A DNA stretch of 64,000 bases from Heterostelium album PN500. Taxonomy: Eukaryota; Evosea; Eumycetozoa; Acytosteliales; Acytosteliaceae. Below, piece by piece: positions 22,440-36,020 of the stretch. Position numbers and translations under genes: made by a program. Location of the stretch: contig NW_008805066.1 of NCBI RefSeq assembly GCF_000004825.1, positions 1,054,001-1,118,000 of the forward strand, given 5' to 3'. The stretch's first letter is position 1, and every line of letters begins with the position of its first letter. The notes below the pieces were generated by a model. It made no database searches. It saw nothing but the letters and a program-made list of their open reading frames with translations, and was not told where the DNA came from.

Positions 22440-23240
22440 TTAAATTTTTAGGTTCATAACGTTATCACCGTCCGAGTGGGCGTAAGATATGCTTTCTATT
22501 ATTATTACAATAGCCTAAATTGAAGAGTCTAATGTGATCACGCAAACTCCTTGAGCACTGACCCATTCCTTCTACTGGTACTGCTGGCTTGTTCTCAATG
22601 CGTTTGTCTCTGTGTAGAATGACTGAGATTGTATTTGTCGGTTTACCAGAATGAATCTAATCAATGTTATTGATTTTAATGGATTGTTTTACCAGAGCCA
22701 TTCTATACTGATAAAAATAACAAAGTTCACTGAATGTCTAGTTCCACTCTTTGCCAATGATCAATGATGATGCTACGCTGCAATGCATCAAGTCTTCGAC
22801 GAGCTCGTGGATCTTGTCCTCGATTTGTACGACTTGCTTAATCTACTTCCTTGTCTGATATTATCATGATCTGTCATGTATGTCATTCAAGAGTCTGTTA
22901 AAAGAACTAAAATACCATGCATCAGATCTCACTGTTGCTGCTGTTATCATTCGATCTATCTGCTTTATAAACAGTAATGTTGACTGATGTTAAATCAAGA
23001 CAGGTTACTAAGATTGGAAAATGAAGACACGTTTCACCAATATTTAACATATATATATTTACAACTCTTAATATCATTAATTTCTTTTATATAATGCAAG
23101 CTGAAGGTTGGGAGTTTCGTTTTGGATTAAAATTATAAACTTAAAATTAAAATTTAATAAATTTAAAACATACAAACATTTAATCAATTAATCTTATCTG
23201 TACGGACCCAAATTAAAAAATACAAAACACAGACATTATT
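22440..23240 (-). repeat. Array repeat module upstream of copy 6 and right boundary repeat
   Basis: A shortened module (22455-23050) with minus-strand pieces such as FSSFNRLLND near 22880, followed by the 160-base direct repeat of 4640-4800. This is the right edge of the array; the next gene begins 30 bases further on. Confidence 0.6.
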
Positions 23241-23269
23241 AAAAACTAATTTATTATTCTAACATTAAT

Positions 23270-26200
23270 TTATTCACTATTTGTCTTTAATTGACTCATT
23301 CTCTTTTCCATTTTCTTGATATTTGCATTGAATTTCGCTTTCTTTACAAAATACATAGTAGTACCAACAGCGGCTGCAACAAATACAACAGCACCAACTG
23401 TTATTCCAGCAATTGCAGCAGTACTAAGTTTACTTGAACGTTTACATTTACCGTTGGTTAAATCTCCTTGGTCAATCAAGGCAGAGAAATCTGGATCTAA
23501 CTTTACATTTCTTGTAAAGTGTGGGATGTTGATACCAATGAATGTCTGAACACTCGATTCTGTATTTACCGGGTTCATTTCTTCGTCCAGCAGTGAATTG
23601 GTGATAGATACCGCTGCATCATCGATCTCTGCAACTCTCAAGAATCTTCCATAGAGTGATTGTTCGTCGATATTCAATTTAATCCATTGGAGATTATCCT
23701 TGGTACCACCATAAGACACCTTTGAACATGTATCGTCATCGTTTGAACTTAATGCGGCTGACATCACGAGTTGGAGTGTAGAAAGATTATCTTTGAATCG
23801 ATATGGTGTTAGCGAAACTGAGTATTTTATAGTTGACGGTAACATTGTGATATTCTCATTGGCAAACACTATTGTTGTTTCATTAAAGAAATATTCAATG
23901 TCAACTGTAACATTTGATTCTTCTAATACCAATTCATATCTGAAAATGAAATTCTTTTCGGTTGTCAAGTTATACATTGTCCAATTTGATAATGTATGAG
24001 TTACAAGGACATCTCCTGTAGATGATAATTCTCTCAGAGAAACGATAGAGATTGTACTGATAAGCTTGTTGAAATCATCATTTCCTGAAGGAATGGTGTT
24101 GTTGATTGTTGGCTGAGATGGTTGAATTGGTGGGGGAGGAAGAATATGATTTCTGGAGGAACAATCAGGACCATTCCAAGGGTTACTACAAACACATTCA
24201 CCATCAATACATTTACCATGATCTGAGCATGGTGTCTTTCCTGGGCAAACAACTGGGTTGGGTGTGTTGCTTGGTGAAGATGTCGGATTGGTTGGAGATG
24301 GTGTTGGGTCGGTTGGAGTTGGAGTTGGAGGAATTGGTGGAACTGGAATTGCTACTGGAATGACAAATCTATTAATGGTAAGTAGATTTGAATCGATACC
24401 ATTGACATTCAACTTGACTGTGACACTATCATTTCCAGCTCTGATTTGAACAGTGAAAATAGTAGAGGAATGAGCTGTTGGTGCAACAACTAAAGTCTCA
24501 TTTTCATAATAAACTGTAAGAGTAACAATATCTGTATCTAATCCCATCTTTCTTCCTCGAACAAAAGCCAAACCTCCATCCATAGAAACATTGTTTGCTG
24601 ATTCCAAAATTGGAGTTTTAATATTGAAAGTGGTTGATACATAGTAGGAGAATCCATTGGTTTTCAAATAACTTGTTGGGAAACCATTTATAGAGAGATG
24701 GTTATTGAATGCACCATAGATGGAGAGAATAATTCCTTTCATTCCGAAACCATATGGTAGTTGACCGTTCACTTGGTAAGTTGCATTTTGACCGTCGCTT
24801 GATACCAATGTTGAAGCCATCTTATGGTGCAATCCGAAATGAGAAGTGGCATAAAGGTATGGATTGTTCTTTGGTTCCAAAGCAATACCTGACTCCATAT
24901 CGGAAATAGTGAAAATTGCACTGATCTCTCTATTGATTTGACCGACATCCACTGATGGTGTTAACAATGTAAAGTTGGATAGAGTTGGTGGAGTATCATC
25001 TACTGGGACATAGCAAACAACATTAATAGTTGTCATGTACATAGCATCCGATGTATTGAACATGAAATATACTGGGGTGATGGCACTCGAGTAGAAATAA
25101 TACTTGGAACTCGCCATGTTATCGAGATAATCAAACAACTCCAAGTGTAGTGTATATGTCTGGGATCTGCAGTTACCGTTGATCTCCTTTGAAATTTGAT
25201 AGACTCCATTGTATTTATCTCCGGATTTCACATCAGAACCACTAAAAGTAATATTGGTAGGTCCAATGTCATAGTCTGATACGATCATAGCAACACCATA
25301 CTTGAAACCACTTGAATCATTGATGGTAATATTCCAAGAGATTGTACCATTGGTATTTGGCTGTATACGAACAGTAGATCCTGAGGCTTTAACAATTTTT
25401 GTTACAATAGGTCCCATTTCATCACCAACTATAAAATAACATATTTAAATATTAATAAAAAATTATAAATATTATTCTTAAATAAACATTACCTCTTGAT
25501 GTTACATTCAAATCAGCATCATATCCAAAATTAATTTTAATAATTTCATATGGAATCTGAGCTGGGTATCCAGTTAAATTATATTTCAAAGTACCAGTGA
25601 ATGTCTTTTCTTTAATATAAATTGGAATATTAAAGAGTTTGGTAGTTTCATTGAAATATCCTCTGTAAATATAGTTTGGATTGATTGAATCTGGACTTTG
25701 AGATCTTGGTGGTACATAAATACTAGGAATATCATCTGGTGTTCCATTGGTGAAATTGAAAATCAAAGTGGTTCTTACTGGTCCATCTGAAACATCTATA
25801 TTATTTGGTTCGAATTTCCAATAGGTGATATCATCAACTTCCAAAGGAGCTAAAAAATAAATAAATTAAATAAAAAATAAATAAATAAATAAAAATTTAA
25901 AGATTAAAGAAAAAAAAAATAATAATACTTACTTAAACCTGGTGGAACAGTAGGTACAATAAAATCCACTGGGTTAGAGAATGGACTGATACTAAAAGTA
26001 TCGGAATCATAATCAAAGATTCCTTGGAAATCATAAAAGTGGATGTAAGAATATGTTTTATAAAAAGTAGCCAATTGTGTTGGCAAAAAGTCTATAACAA
26101 TTTCCAATTGTCCATTTGTAAGATCTCCAGAAATTAAATCGTAATCTCTGATGTTTTGTTCATAAATATTTAATATTCTGAAACCATGTGGACTGGCAGT

Positions 26201-27898
26201 ATTAATTCTTACAACAAATGTAAAACTAGAAATCTTCTTGAAAGAAATTCCACTTACGACATATTGACCATAGGTAGCAGTTGGTACAACAGGCACTAAA
26301 AATTATTTTGATTAATATTAGATTCAAATTAAATAATTCTACAAACATTGTTTGTTACTTACTTGTTGGACTCCACAGTGGGAAGAAAGTTTGGAAATAG
26401 TAATAGTAACCTTGGTAACTGAAATATTGATTCAAAGATGCCATAGTAAATTGACCTCTAAAACTTGAATAAAGATAATCGAATTTCACTTGATATTTAG
26501 TTGCATTGTAGACAATTCCAAAAGGATAATCCATTCTGATTTTCATTGGGCTAGGGTTTTGGAAGGCATAAAATATTCTATCGACCAACGCATCGATATA
26601 GACACTTGAACTAACAATAAAATTGTTTGAAATTGCATCTTGAGTGGCTGATCCAACAGGGGTGTTTGCTATTAAAAGTTTGGTACGCTCGTACAAAGTT
26701 GCCAATAGATCTACTGAACTATCAGCGATATATAAATTAAAAGGATTGATATTGGTGACATTTACAATCGATGATCTTGAAAATGCATTATAGAATCCAG
26801 TAGTTTGATTTCCCCAAAGTGGAATTAAAACAGAGTTTGATTGGTTAAATGTTCCAGTTCCAACCACTGAATTCAAATTGGCAATATTTAAAATAACACT
26901 CCAACTTAATGTATCAACTGGTCTACTGTATGGAACAGGATAATAATAATAATCTTTAACCTGTGTGGTTCTAACATCTATATATAAAAAAAAAAAAGAA
27001 AGAAATTATTAATAAATAAAAAATTAAAAAATAATAAAAAAACTTACAATCTCCAAGATAAGGACTTTTAATATCAATCAATGTCTTAAAAGTATTGAAA
27101 ACAGATCCTGTGAGAGTGGCTCCAACAGTGGCGATACTTAAAAAAGAGGTACTAGAAAAAGTATATTTCACCCAATTGGTTGGCCTCAGAGTCATCGGTG
27201 TGGAATTAATCCAGTAATTTGGTGCTGTTGTGGTAAGAGAATAAAAAGAATTGGCATTCACATCAGTCTTTGACATATATAACGGGTTGTCTAAATATAA
27301 ATATTGATAGAAAACAAATCCGTCATAATAGAGCTCTGATTGCCTTGAAATCGTAAATGGTCCTTGTGGTACTATTAATAGAAATAAATATAAAACATAT
27401 TAATATTTATTTTTAAAACAAATAAATAAAAAAAACTATATATCTCCTTACTTTTACATAACAAAGTTCCGTAGTAATCAGTAGAACTTCCATAATATCT
27501 TCCAGTAACAGTTAGAGTGAGATTGTTCAAACCTTCATAAAGTTTCAAAATTCCTATGTCGAACAATACATAGTCTGTTATAGTATTCACGGAAGCAGCT
27601 CCTTTTGTATAGGTAAAAGAAGTGTTTGTTGGATTGATAAAAATACTCTCTGAAGCAGAGGAGTTTACTTTATAACCACCCAGTAATTTTGCAGTACAAC
27701 CATTAAGTTCAATTGCTGTTGGATAAGGGTACATATATCTTGTAATTTGTGAATTTACTTTTTATTTTTTTATTTTAAAATATATTAATTCATTAGTATA
27801 TGAATATTTCATAATAAAAGATTCAAATAATAATTTATTTTACCATTTTTAAAAAGAAATAATAAAAATAATAAAATCCATATTTTATTGTTATACAT
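23270..27898 (-). CDS. ComC-like EGF/E-set transmembrane adhesion protein, copy 1
   Basis: Seven exons on the minus strand, in reading order 27844-27898, 27452-27757, 27048-27371, 26363-26977, 25933-26295, 25493-25849 and 23270-25428, giving 1392 residues. All six introns are phase 1. Exon 1 is a signal peptide (MYNNKIWILLFLLFLFKN). The middle exons encode beta-rich Ig/E-set-like modules with many N-glycosylation sites. The last exon holds further E-set/TIG-like parts, a Pro/Thr linker (about 1035-1070), an EGF-like domain (CPGKTPCSDHGKC...), the conserved C-terminal ectodomain of the dictyostelid ComC family, a membrane helix (about 1350-1375) and a basic tail. Family knowledge suggests a cell-surface role in adhesion or signalling. 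It has diverged clearly from the other two copies but keeps identical lengths for exons 2 (306) and 6 (357). Confidence 0.85.
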
Positions 27899-28912
27899 TT
27901 TGTTTTGGATTTGAAGAAAAAAAAAAATGTTCTTAAAAGATCAGTTTTAATCCACTTTATCATTTCTGAAGAGATCGAAACAACGATTACATTTGAAAAA
28001 AAAAAAATAAAAAAAAATAAAAAAAATAGATATTGATCGTGAGTCCCGATTTTACAAAAAATCAAAAAAATCTTTTGATTTTTTTGGTTTTCATTTAACT
28101 GTTTCATGAACAAAAAGTTTTTTCGAAATTTCTGGGGGTCATTCAAAAAGTTAAGATGGATTGATCTTAAGATGAATGCAAATTTTAAACAAAATTTTTT
28201 CAAATTACCGATTTCAGCATTTTTTACGAATTAAATTTTTGCATAAATCAGAGATTGAACAACTTTTTTTAATCGGCAGAATGTAAAATGGTTAAATATG
28301 GCGAATGTTGAAAACAATCTTTCCATTTTATTCCCATTGAAAAATAGTACCAGTTCAAGAGTCATTTACTATGATTCAATTACTTGTTTTTTCGATTTAT
28401 TTCTATTGATTATTTATTATAAACGATCAATGTACCGAGATCTTTAAATCAAATTGAACTTTTTTGAATTGATAAAAAAAAAAAAAAAAAAAAAAGAAAA
28501 CAAAAAAAAAACATTTTTTTTTTTGTGATTAGCAGTTATAAAATAAAAATAAAATAATATAACTTTAATAAATTATATTTTATTCTTTAGATTGTTTTTA
28601 AAAACCAATAACTGATCTATTGTAAAAATTAAAGTCAGGAATGCAAAGTTTAAAAGATGGATGGAGATAATTTGAAGAAGTTAGTTTTGTAAACATAAAA
28701 AACTTTAAAAAAATTTTTTTTTTTATTTTGAATAGATACCAATCAAAAGAATATTCAAATATTTTTAAATTTATTATTTTAAAATAAGATAGTGAGAAGA
28801 AAGATGCAGGAACTAGTCTTTGTTTTGTTAATATTAAATATATATTTAATATAACATCAGCAGAGATGCTTATCTACCTTACATTTGTTAGACATCTCCT
28901 TCAATTTACACT
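27899..28912. other. Upstream region of the first ComC-like gene
   Basis: Contains long A and T tracts (poly-A near 28470-28520) and no supported gene. A minus-strand open frame of Phe/Lys-rich composition across 27835-28203 is a product of these tracts. It probably holds the promoters of the flanking genes. Confidence 0.5.
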
Positions 28913-30066
28913 ATGAATACAAATAATAGTAATAATAATAATAATCAAATAGAAGAAGAAGTAGAACATCATATCTTTGAATATTTACGACTTCTTTGGA
29001 AGTTTGATTTAATTCATATAGTAAATTAGTAAATCTCAACCACCAAGTACCAATATTCGACTACGACCCTCTAGTACAAAAGATTAAGATTCCAGTTGAA
29101 ACACCTCTGAACATTGCACCTCTAATTCTTAGCAAGCTCTTTGACCCACTCGGCGAGATTGAGCAGTTCAATAACCAACTTTGTATAGAAACTGAAGGAA
29201 GTACTGTTTTGTGGATCAGATACATGGCTGGACGACCTGACAATCAATGTGTAGAGTTAGCAAGCCAGTTGCGCAACTAGAACAAAAATAGCAATGTTAA
29301 TGGCTCAGTAATTGGATCGAAAACTATATTTAAATACAAAGTGAATGGGATCAAAGTTTCACAGTAAGTATTAGTAACAAAACATTGAAAGTAAAGAGAG
29401 CGCGAGATTGTTAATAGTTTTTATCCACTTCAAGCATAGCAGATTGTGGTTTCATATCTGCAGATAGATATGCAAGTCTTTCCGATGACACAAAAGATAA
29501 TAGACCATATAAAATACCACCAGACTTTATGGTACAAGTACGCCCTTATCTCATTGGAGAAAACAATGAACTGGAATGTCAACAAAGAAAGATGTGTCGC
29601 TGAATTACATTCGGTGTACAGTCTGGTATCTTATTTGATAGTAAAGGCGGTAATGTGTATCTCTACTGCAATGCTATCTTGCCTATCTTGCCAGCCAAGT
29701 AGCTGTCCAACAAAGCAACGTCTCCAACGAGATCAATCAACTACAGTCGGACATTCCAAAGAGAGAGAAACGATTGGCCAACCCAGAGGGTCTCCTACCA
29801 GATGAAAAGAAGATCTCCAGAATGCTCTCGAGAAAAAGCGTCTTAAACTCCAACAACTCCAATGGCCACAAGTTTATTTCCAAAATCTTGTTGCAGTAAG
29901 TACAATCAACTACAAAGGTCTCGATGAGAATTATCCAAACGTATTGTGCATTGCTATACCGCTCAACCTGGCACCTAATGCAGCAAATGGACCAAACTTA
30001 ATCATTCATTGCGTTGGAGCTGTTGACAGACTTAGAATCAATCTTTCATCTTTATCTCTTGATTGA
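28913..30066 (+). pseudogene. Decayed plus-strand gene, family not recognised
   Basis: Begins with an ATG followed by an Asn tract and an acidic helix (EEEVEHHIFEYLRLLWKF). Long coding-like stretches follow in more than one frame: FDYDPLVQKIKIPVETPLNI (29050-29110), LFDPLGEIEQFNNQLCIETE, then, after a probable intron near 29368-29436, DCGFISADRYASLSDDTKDN, GILFDSKGGNVYLYCNAILP, NEINQLQSDIPKREKRLANP, and a C-terminal piece with NVLCIAIPLNLAPNAANGPN ending at a stop at 30066. At least two frame changes and two in-frame stops separate the pieces, which introns do not readily explain. Codon use and GC content are those of a former host gene. I do not know the family. Confidence 0.5.
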
Positions 30067-30182
30067 ATAGAACAATCTTCCTTACCATTTTCATCTACAT
30101 TAATAAATCAATAAAAATTAGATATTTTTGATGTTTTGAATGATGTAGTATCAAATAGATCGAACTATCTTTTATTATTTAG

Positions 30183-33100
30183 TTATTTATGTGAATTTAG
30201 TTTCTTTTTCAATTTGATATTGAATCTTCTTGCTCTTAACTTTGATTTTATCAAGATTGCACCTCCAATAACAGCGGCACAGAATACAGCAGCACCAACA
30301 GTGATTCCAGCGATTGCACCAGCACTAAGCTTATTGTTCTTACTCTTACATTTCGAATCTGTAGGTGAATCATTATCAATGAGAACTGAAAAATCGGGAT
30401 CGAGTTTAATTCCATTTTCATATTGTGGGATATTGATACCAATAAATGTCTGAACACTTGATTCTGTATCGATTGGATTCATTTCAGAGTCCAGCAAGAC
30501 ATTGGAGATTGGTTGAACATTATTATCAATCACCGCAAATCTAAGGAATCGTCCATAAAGTGATTGCTTGTCGATATTCAATTTGACCCATTGGAGATCA
30601 TTGGGAGCACCACCAATTGTTTTCGCTGAGCATGTACCATCTGCTTTTGTTTCGATAGTGGCTGACATGATAAGTTGAAGTGTTGTAAGTTTATCTTGGA
30701 ATTGATAAGGTGTCATCGAGATTGAATATTTGATTGTTGAAGGTAACATTGTGAGGTTCTCATTTCCAAACACAATTGTTGTTTCATTCTGGAAGTATTC
30801 TACATCAACTGTGATATTGGTTGACTCTTTAACTGAAACATCATATCGATAGAGGAATTGTGTTTCCGTTGTTAAATTGGTCATTGTCCAGTTGGCAAGT
30901 TTGAAAGATGCAATCACTTCTTGGTTGGCAGAAATCTCATGAAGTTCTTCAACTGATATAATACTGACAATATATGCTAGTGCATCACTTCCTGATGGAA
31001 TGGTATTGTTTATAGTTGGTTGATCAGGATTGATTGGTGGAGGTGGAATAACATGATTCTTCGAATTACAATCAGGTCCATACCAAGGATTATTACAAAA
31101 ACATTCACCTGCAATACATATTCCATTTCCAGAACATGGAGTTACACCTGGACATTTTGGATCTGGTGATGGACTTGGTGTTGATGTTGTACTTGTTGTT
31201 GTCGAAGTTGAAGTTGATGTTGTAGATGTAGATGCTCCTGTCGTTGAAGTAGTTGAACTTGTAGATGTTGAATCTTCCGTAGTGGAGGTAGTTGATGTTG
31301 TAGATGTTGATGTTCCTGTAGTAGAGGTAGTTGAATCTGTAGTTGAACTTGTAGATGTAGGTTCTTCTGTAGTGGAGGTTGTAGAAGTAGATGTTACTGT
31401 GGTTGAAGTAGTTGGATCTGTAGTTGAACTTGTAGATGTATGTTCTTCTGTAGTAGAGGTAGTGGAGGTTGTAGATGTTGACGTACCTGTTGTAGAGGTA
31501 GTTGAATCGGTAGTTGAAGTTGTAGATGTTGATGTTCCTGTAGTGGAGGTAGTTGAATCTGTAGTTGAAGTTGTTGTAATTGGTGTCATTGTCGAAATTG
31601 AATCTGTTGTGGAGGTAGATATTGGTGAGAGAGTTGGTCTTGGTGGTGGACGTGGTCCAGGTGGTGGAATAACAAACTTGAAGATTTCAAGTTCATTCGA
31701 GACAATACCATTCACTGTCAATTGAACTTTAATCGATGAACCAGTAACAGCTGCAACATTGATCAAGAAAATAGATGGATAACGAAGATTGATTGGAATA
31801 CTCTGATATCCTGCTCCATAGTTGATTTGACAAGAGACTGTATCTGAATCGAATCCCATTTTCTTTCCACGAATGTAGATTGGTCCACCAACATTTGTGA
31901 GACGGTCTGCTGTCTCTAAAACTGGTGTGGTCACACCGAATGTTGTTGTTCCAAAGTATGTCATTCCTGCTGTTTTCATCTCTGAAGATGTAATTCCACC
32001 GAGATTCTTGTGTTTATCAACAACACCATAAATTGAAATCAAGTAATTTCCTTTCATTGCAAATCCATATGGAAGTTGGGAATTCACTGTGAATATTGAG
32101 GACAATCCGTTTGTTGAAGAAAGAGTGCTTGTCAAAATTGTATTCTCTCCATAGAGATAGGATAATACAACAACTGGATAGTCTTTTGGATTTGTAGAGA
32201 TACCGGAGAGATCATCTGTGACTGTAAAAGTAGCTTGGAATATTCTGTTGTTTGAACCGACATCAATCGTTGGTGTGAGGAGTGTGAAAGCAGTGACTGC
32301 TGGTGCCATGATATCTGGAGTGATCGCACAGTTCACTGTGATATTTGTGAGTGCTTCTTTGGTTAAATCACCCCACAACTTAAAGAATGGATTTAATCTT
32401 GGTGTGATTGAGTTTCCATAATTAGAAGCAGCTTCATTTCCAAGATAGTCATAAAGAACCAAATCGATATGGTATACTTGACTTCTACAATTTCCATTTA
32501 TCGGTAAACGAATAGAATAATTTCCATAAAATTCATCACCATCGGTATTGTTAAGAGAAGTAAATGTTATATTTATGGGGATAATATCAATATTTGAAGA
32601 AATCATTGCAACACCATGACTGAATCCACTTGGTTTATCATTGAGTATAAAGTCCCAACCAATTGTAACGTCATCAGTTGCTTGTACAGTGACAGTATTT
32701 CCAGGATATTGTTTAAGAACTTCAACATTTGGTCCCATTTCATCGGCATCTGTTATTGAAGTATAAACTATGGTTAATTAAATAGTATCTTTAATAACTT
32801 TTTCTATTATAAACTTACAATCTGAAACAACATTTATAAAAGCATCTGATCCAAATTTTAATGAGATAAAATCTCTTGATATATATGATGGTGCTGATGT
32901 TAAATTGTAATTTAGTGATCTTGAAAATAGTTGTTGTCTGATTGTAATTGGAATATTAAACATATTTGTTGATGCATTATAATATCCAGTGAATACATTG
33001 TTTGTGTCAATGATTCCTGGAAGATGTGAGTATGATGGGAAATATATTGATGGTCGATCGGTTGCTTTGCTGTTTGAAAAGTTGAAAATAAGTGTTGTTG

Positions 33101-35130
33101 ATCCTGTTCCATTGGAAACATCAACAACATTTGGTTCGAATTTGAATGATGTAATATCATCAACTGTGAATTGTGCTAAAAATAGATAATTTAAAGATTA
33201 GAATTAGAAAAAACAATAATAGTTATAAATAAAGTAATAATACTTACTTAATTGCGAAGGTATTTGTGGAAGAAATTGGAACATATCGTTAACTGCTTGA
33301 GTTTCCACAGTAACAGCACCATCCCTAGTTGGATAGTAAGAAACTGGATAAATAAAAGAGTTAAATTCCATTCCTATCCAATCTACAATTAATTCGAATA
33401 CTCCATTATTTATGTTTCCTTTTACCAAATGATATCCATACATGAAGGTATTGTAAAGATTTATTTGCTGGACTCCAAAAAATTGTCTATTGAATATATC
33501 AAATCTAACGATAAAAGTGAATGATGAAACTGGGAATATTTGTAAATTTTGGATCATAACTGAATTACAACAAGAATAAGCAGGAGCTAAAACAAGAAAA
33601 TTCAAATTAATAAATGAGAAAAAAAATGATTTTGATTGTTTATAACTTACGAGTTGGTGTCCAGGTGAATGAAAGTGGTATATTGGTTAACTTGCCGTAA
33701 TAAGTGACAATAACATTGTCACTATATGTTACATTCGGGTAGAGTGAATCGAAAGAGAATTTATAGGAAGCACCATTGATTCCATTGTTTGTCACCGATC
33801 TTATTCCAACTGGGTAATACATATTGTTGGTGATTGGGATGCTGTATGTGGTGGATACCGGTGACAAACCAATGGTATCCAAAACGAAATTAATATTAAG
33901 GATAAAAGAATTGACGGTGTTGTCTTGTACTATCGAAGATAGGAAGCTTCCTACATTTAAAAGTGTGAAAGAAGTTGCAAATCCAAAAAACGTTGGATTG
34001 GTAGTGTATGTTTGGTCAAAGAGATTCAGAGGTATAGCTCCAGAGCTTCCAGTTGCATTTACAAATAAATGGTAGGTAGCATTAGCCCTGTTTCCAAGAA
34101 CTGGATAATAGATAACATCATACCCCATATTACCGAAACCCAGTGCAGAATTCAAATTGGCAATATTCATAACAAAACTTTGAGCAAATAGCTTTGTTTT
34201 GGAAATTGATTTTGAATTATAACCTAATACTGTTGTTCTAACATCTAAATAAAATAAAGATTTAATTATATTGAAAATGATAGTATCCAATGATAAAACA
34301 AACTTACTATCGTATGGATTATTGAGTGGAATAGGACTGGTATTTTGACTTACACTAGTTGGGTAGAAAGTACCACTCTTTCCATTGAAATTCTGTAAGT
34401 TTGTAGCTTTGTAAGTAATAATTACCCAATTGGTTTGATATGGTGATGTCAATTGAACCTTTGTATCAATCCAATATCCTGGCGCTTGCATACCTAGGGT
34501 GGGTCTAATTTGGTTCATCGGATTACTAACATTAAGATATTGGACAAATCGCATTGAACGACTATCCTGTTGGAAAACAGGTGAAGCTGTTAAAATGAAA
34601 TTTGTAAACACTTAAAAAAAATAATAAAATAAATAAATATTCTTGAATAAAACAATTTTTTGTAAAAAATATATCTTACATTCACACTTTGGGATTCGAA
34701 TAGATTCTTGAGAAGTCATAGCTTTATAAGTAGCAGTATAGTTTAAGGAATTTATTGTTGGGAATACATTGGAGGCATACATTGAATACGTTACAAAAGT
34801 TGTGTTTTTATCTCCCCAAAAGGAAGTGTATGATGAACCGAGTGTAAAACCACCTATAAAATTATTGAAATTCCAATTGCTAGAATTTACCATAACTTGG
34901 TAAACATAATTACAACTGGTGGCACTAACAGTCACGAAATACGGTGGTGTATTAGCCATAATATTAATAGTACTATTTATTTTTACTTTTTTACAAAAAT
35001 AAATAAATATATATAAAATTAAAAATTAATTAATAAAAAAAAAAAAAAATTTTATATTTATTAAATACAAACCAATTAGTATTAGTATTATAAATAATAA
35101 AGAAAAAGAAAATAATTTAAATATTTTCAT
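30183..35130 (-). CDS. ComC-like EGF/E-set transmembrane adhesion protein, copy 2 (long stalk)
   Basis: Seven exons, in reading order 35073-35130, 34680-34985, 34308-34610, 33651-34244, 33248-33586, 32819-33175 and 30183-32749; 1507 residues, all introns phase 1. Signal peptide MKIFKLFSFSLLFIILIL; Ig/E-set-like modules, one per exon; in the last exon E-set and TIG-like parts, then a Thr/Ser stalk of about 145 residues made of TSTT-type repeats (about 1028-1174), an EGF-like domain (CPGVTPCSGNGIC), the ComC-type C-terminal ectodomain, a membrane helix (AIAGITVGAAVFCAAVIGG) and a basic tail (RARRFNIKLKKKL). It is the product of a recent duplication with the next gene. The stalk should be heavily O-glycosylated and hold the EGF part away from the N-terminal modules. 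Confidence 0.87.
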
Positions 35131-36020
35131 TTTTTATTTATCTTTATTTTTTATTTATTTATTTATTTGTTTGTACATCAAATAATATTATTTAAATATA
35201 TAAAATAAAGATAAAAGATGAGATTGTTTGTTCGAAAAGACTTTCAATACCAGTCAGATAACTGGTAATTTTGGAATTTATATTAAATCAAAAAAATGTA
35301 CTGTGGAACCATAGTTACGATCAAATCTTAGGAACTCGATTGAAAACAGATAATCACGAAAAAATATCGTTGGAAATGCTCGTAAAACAAGACCACATTT
35401 AATTTACTTGGGTACCAGATCATAAAAAAACTCAAGAAAAAATTGTAAAAATCACGAAAAAAAATTAAAAAAAAATAAAAATAATTAAAAAAAATCAAAA
35501 GACGATTCAGAAGATTGTCAGTTAAGTGGATTCATTCTACGTCAAAAAAGATAGTTGGTAAAAAAAATAAATAAAAATCTAGAACTGAAAATAGGGTCGT
35601 TATAATTCATTCCAAATCCAAATTTCTTAATATTTGTGTAATAGAATATTTTGAAAGTCACATAAAAATGAAACAAAACAAAAAGATTTATGTTTATAAA
35701 TTTTTGAAGTCGAAAAGGATATTTTGTCTTAGTTCATGGGCTGGTATCATCTTTTCAAAAAAGTTTACTTTATAATTGACTGTTTTTTGCCAATCGAAAA
35801 TACCTCTTTAAAACTGAAGGGTAAATTGAATTCTGTCAACAGTATTATTGAGTAATTTTAGATAATTTGAGATCTTCTTTTATTACCAAAAGAGAAATAA
35901 TTGTAATTGATAGTGATAAATATAGATAGGTAATAAAACAATAAAAAAATATATTTTGATTTTTTTGGTATATTCATTGTGGATCAAATAGTTGATCTTT
36001 CTTAAATATTTATTATTTAG
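35131..36020. other. Upstream region of ComC-like copy 2, duplicated at 40780-41480
   Basis: No gene is seen. Stretches such as AGACTTTCAATACCA, AAAAATATCGTTGGAA and TTGCTCGTAAAA-like pieces recur in order upstream of copy 3, so the promoter region was duplicated with the gene. The conserved blocks are candidates for regulatory sites. Confidence 0.5.

Noticed and set aside
27835-28203. Minus-strand 122-codon frame rich in Phe and Lys
   Set aside because: Composition is that of A/T tracts; a signal-peptide exon in another frame occupies its left end.
31282-31725. Val/Glu-rich plus-strand frame of 147 codons
   Set aside because: Antisense of the Thr/Ser stalk repeat of ComC-like copy 2.
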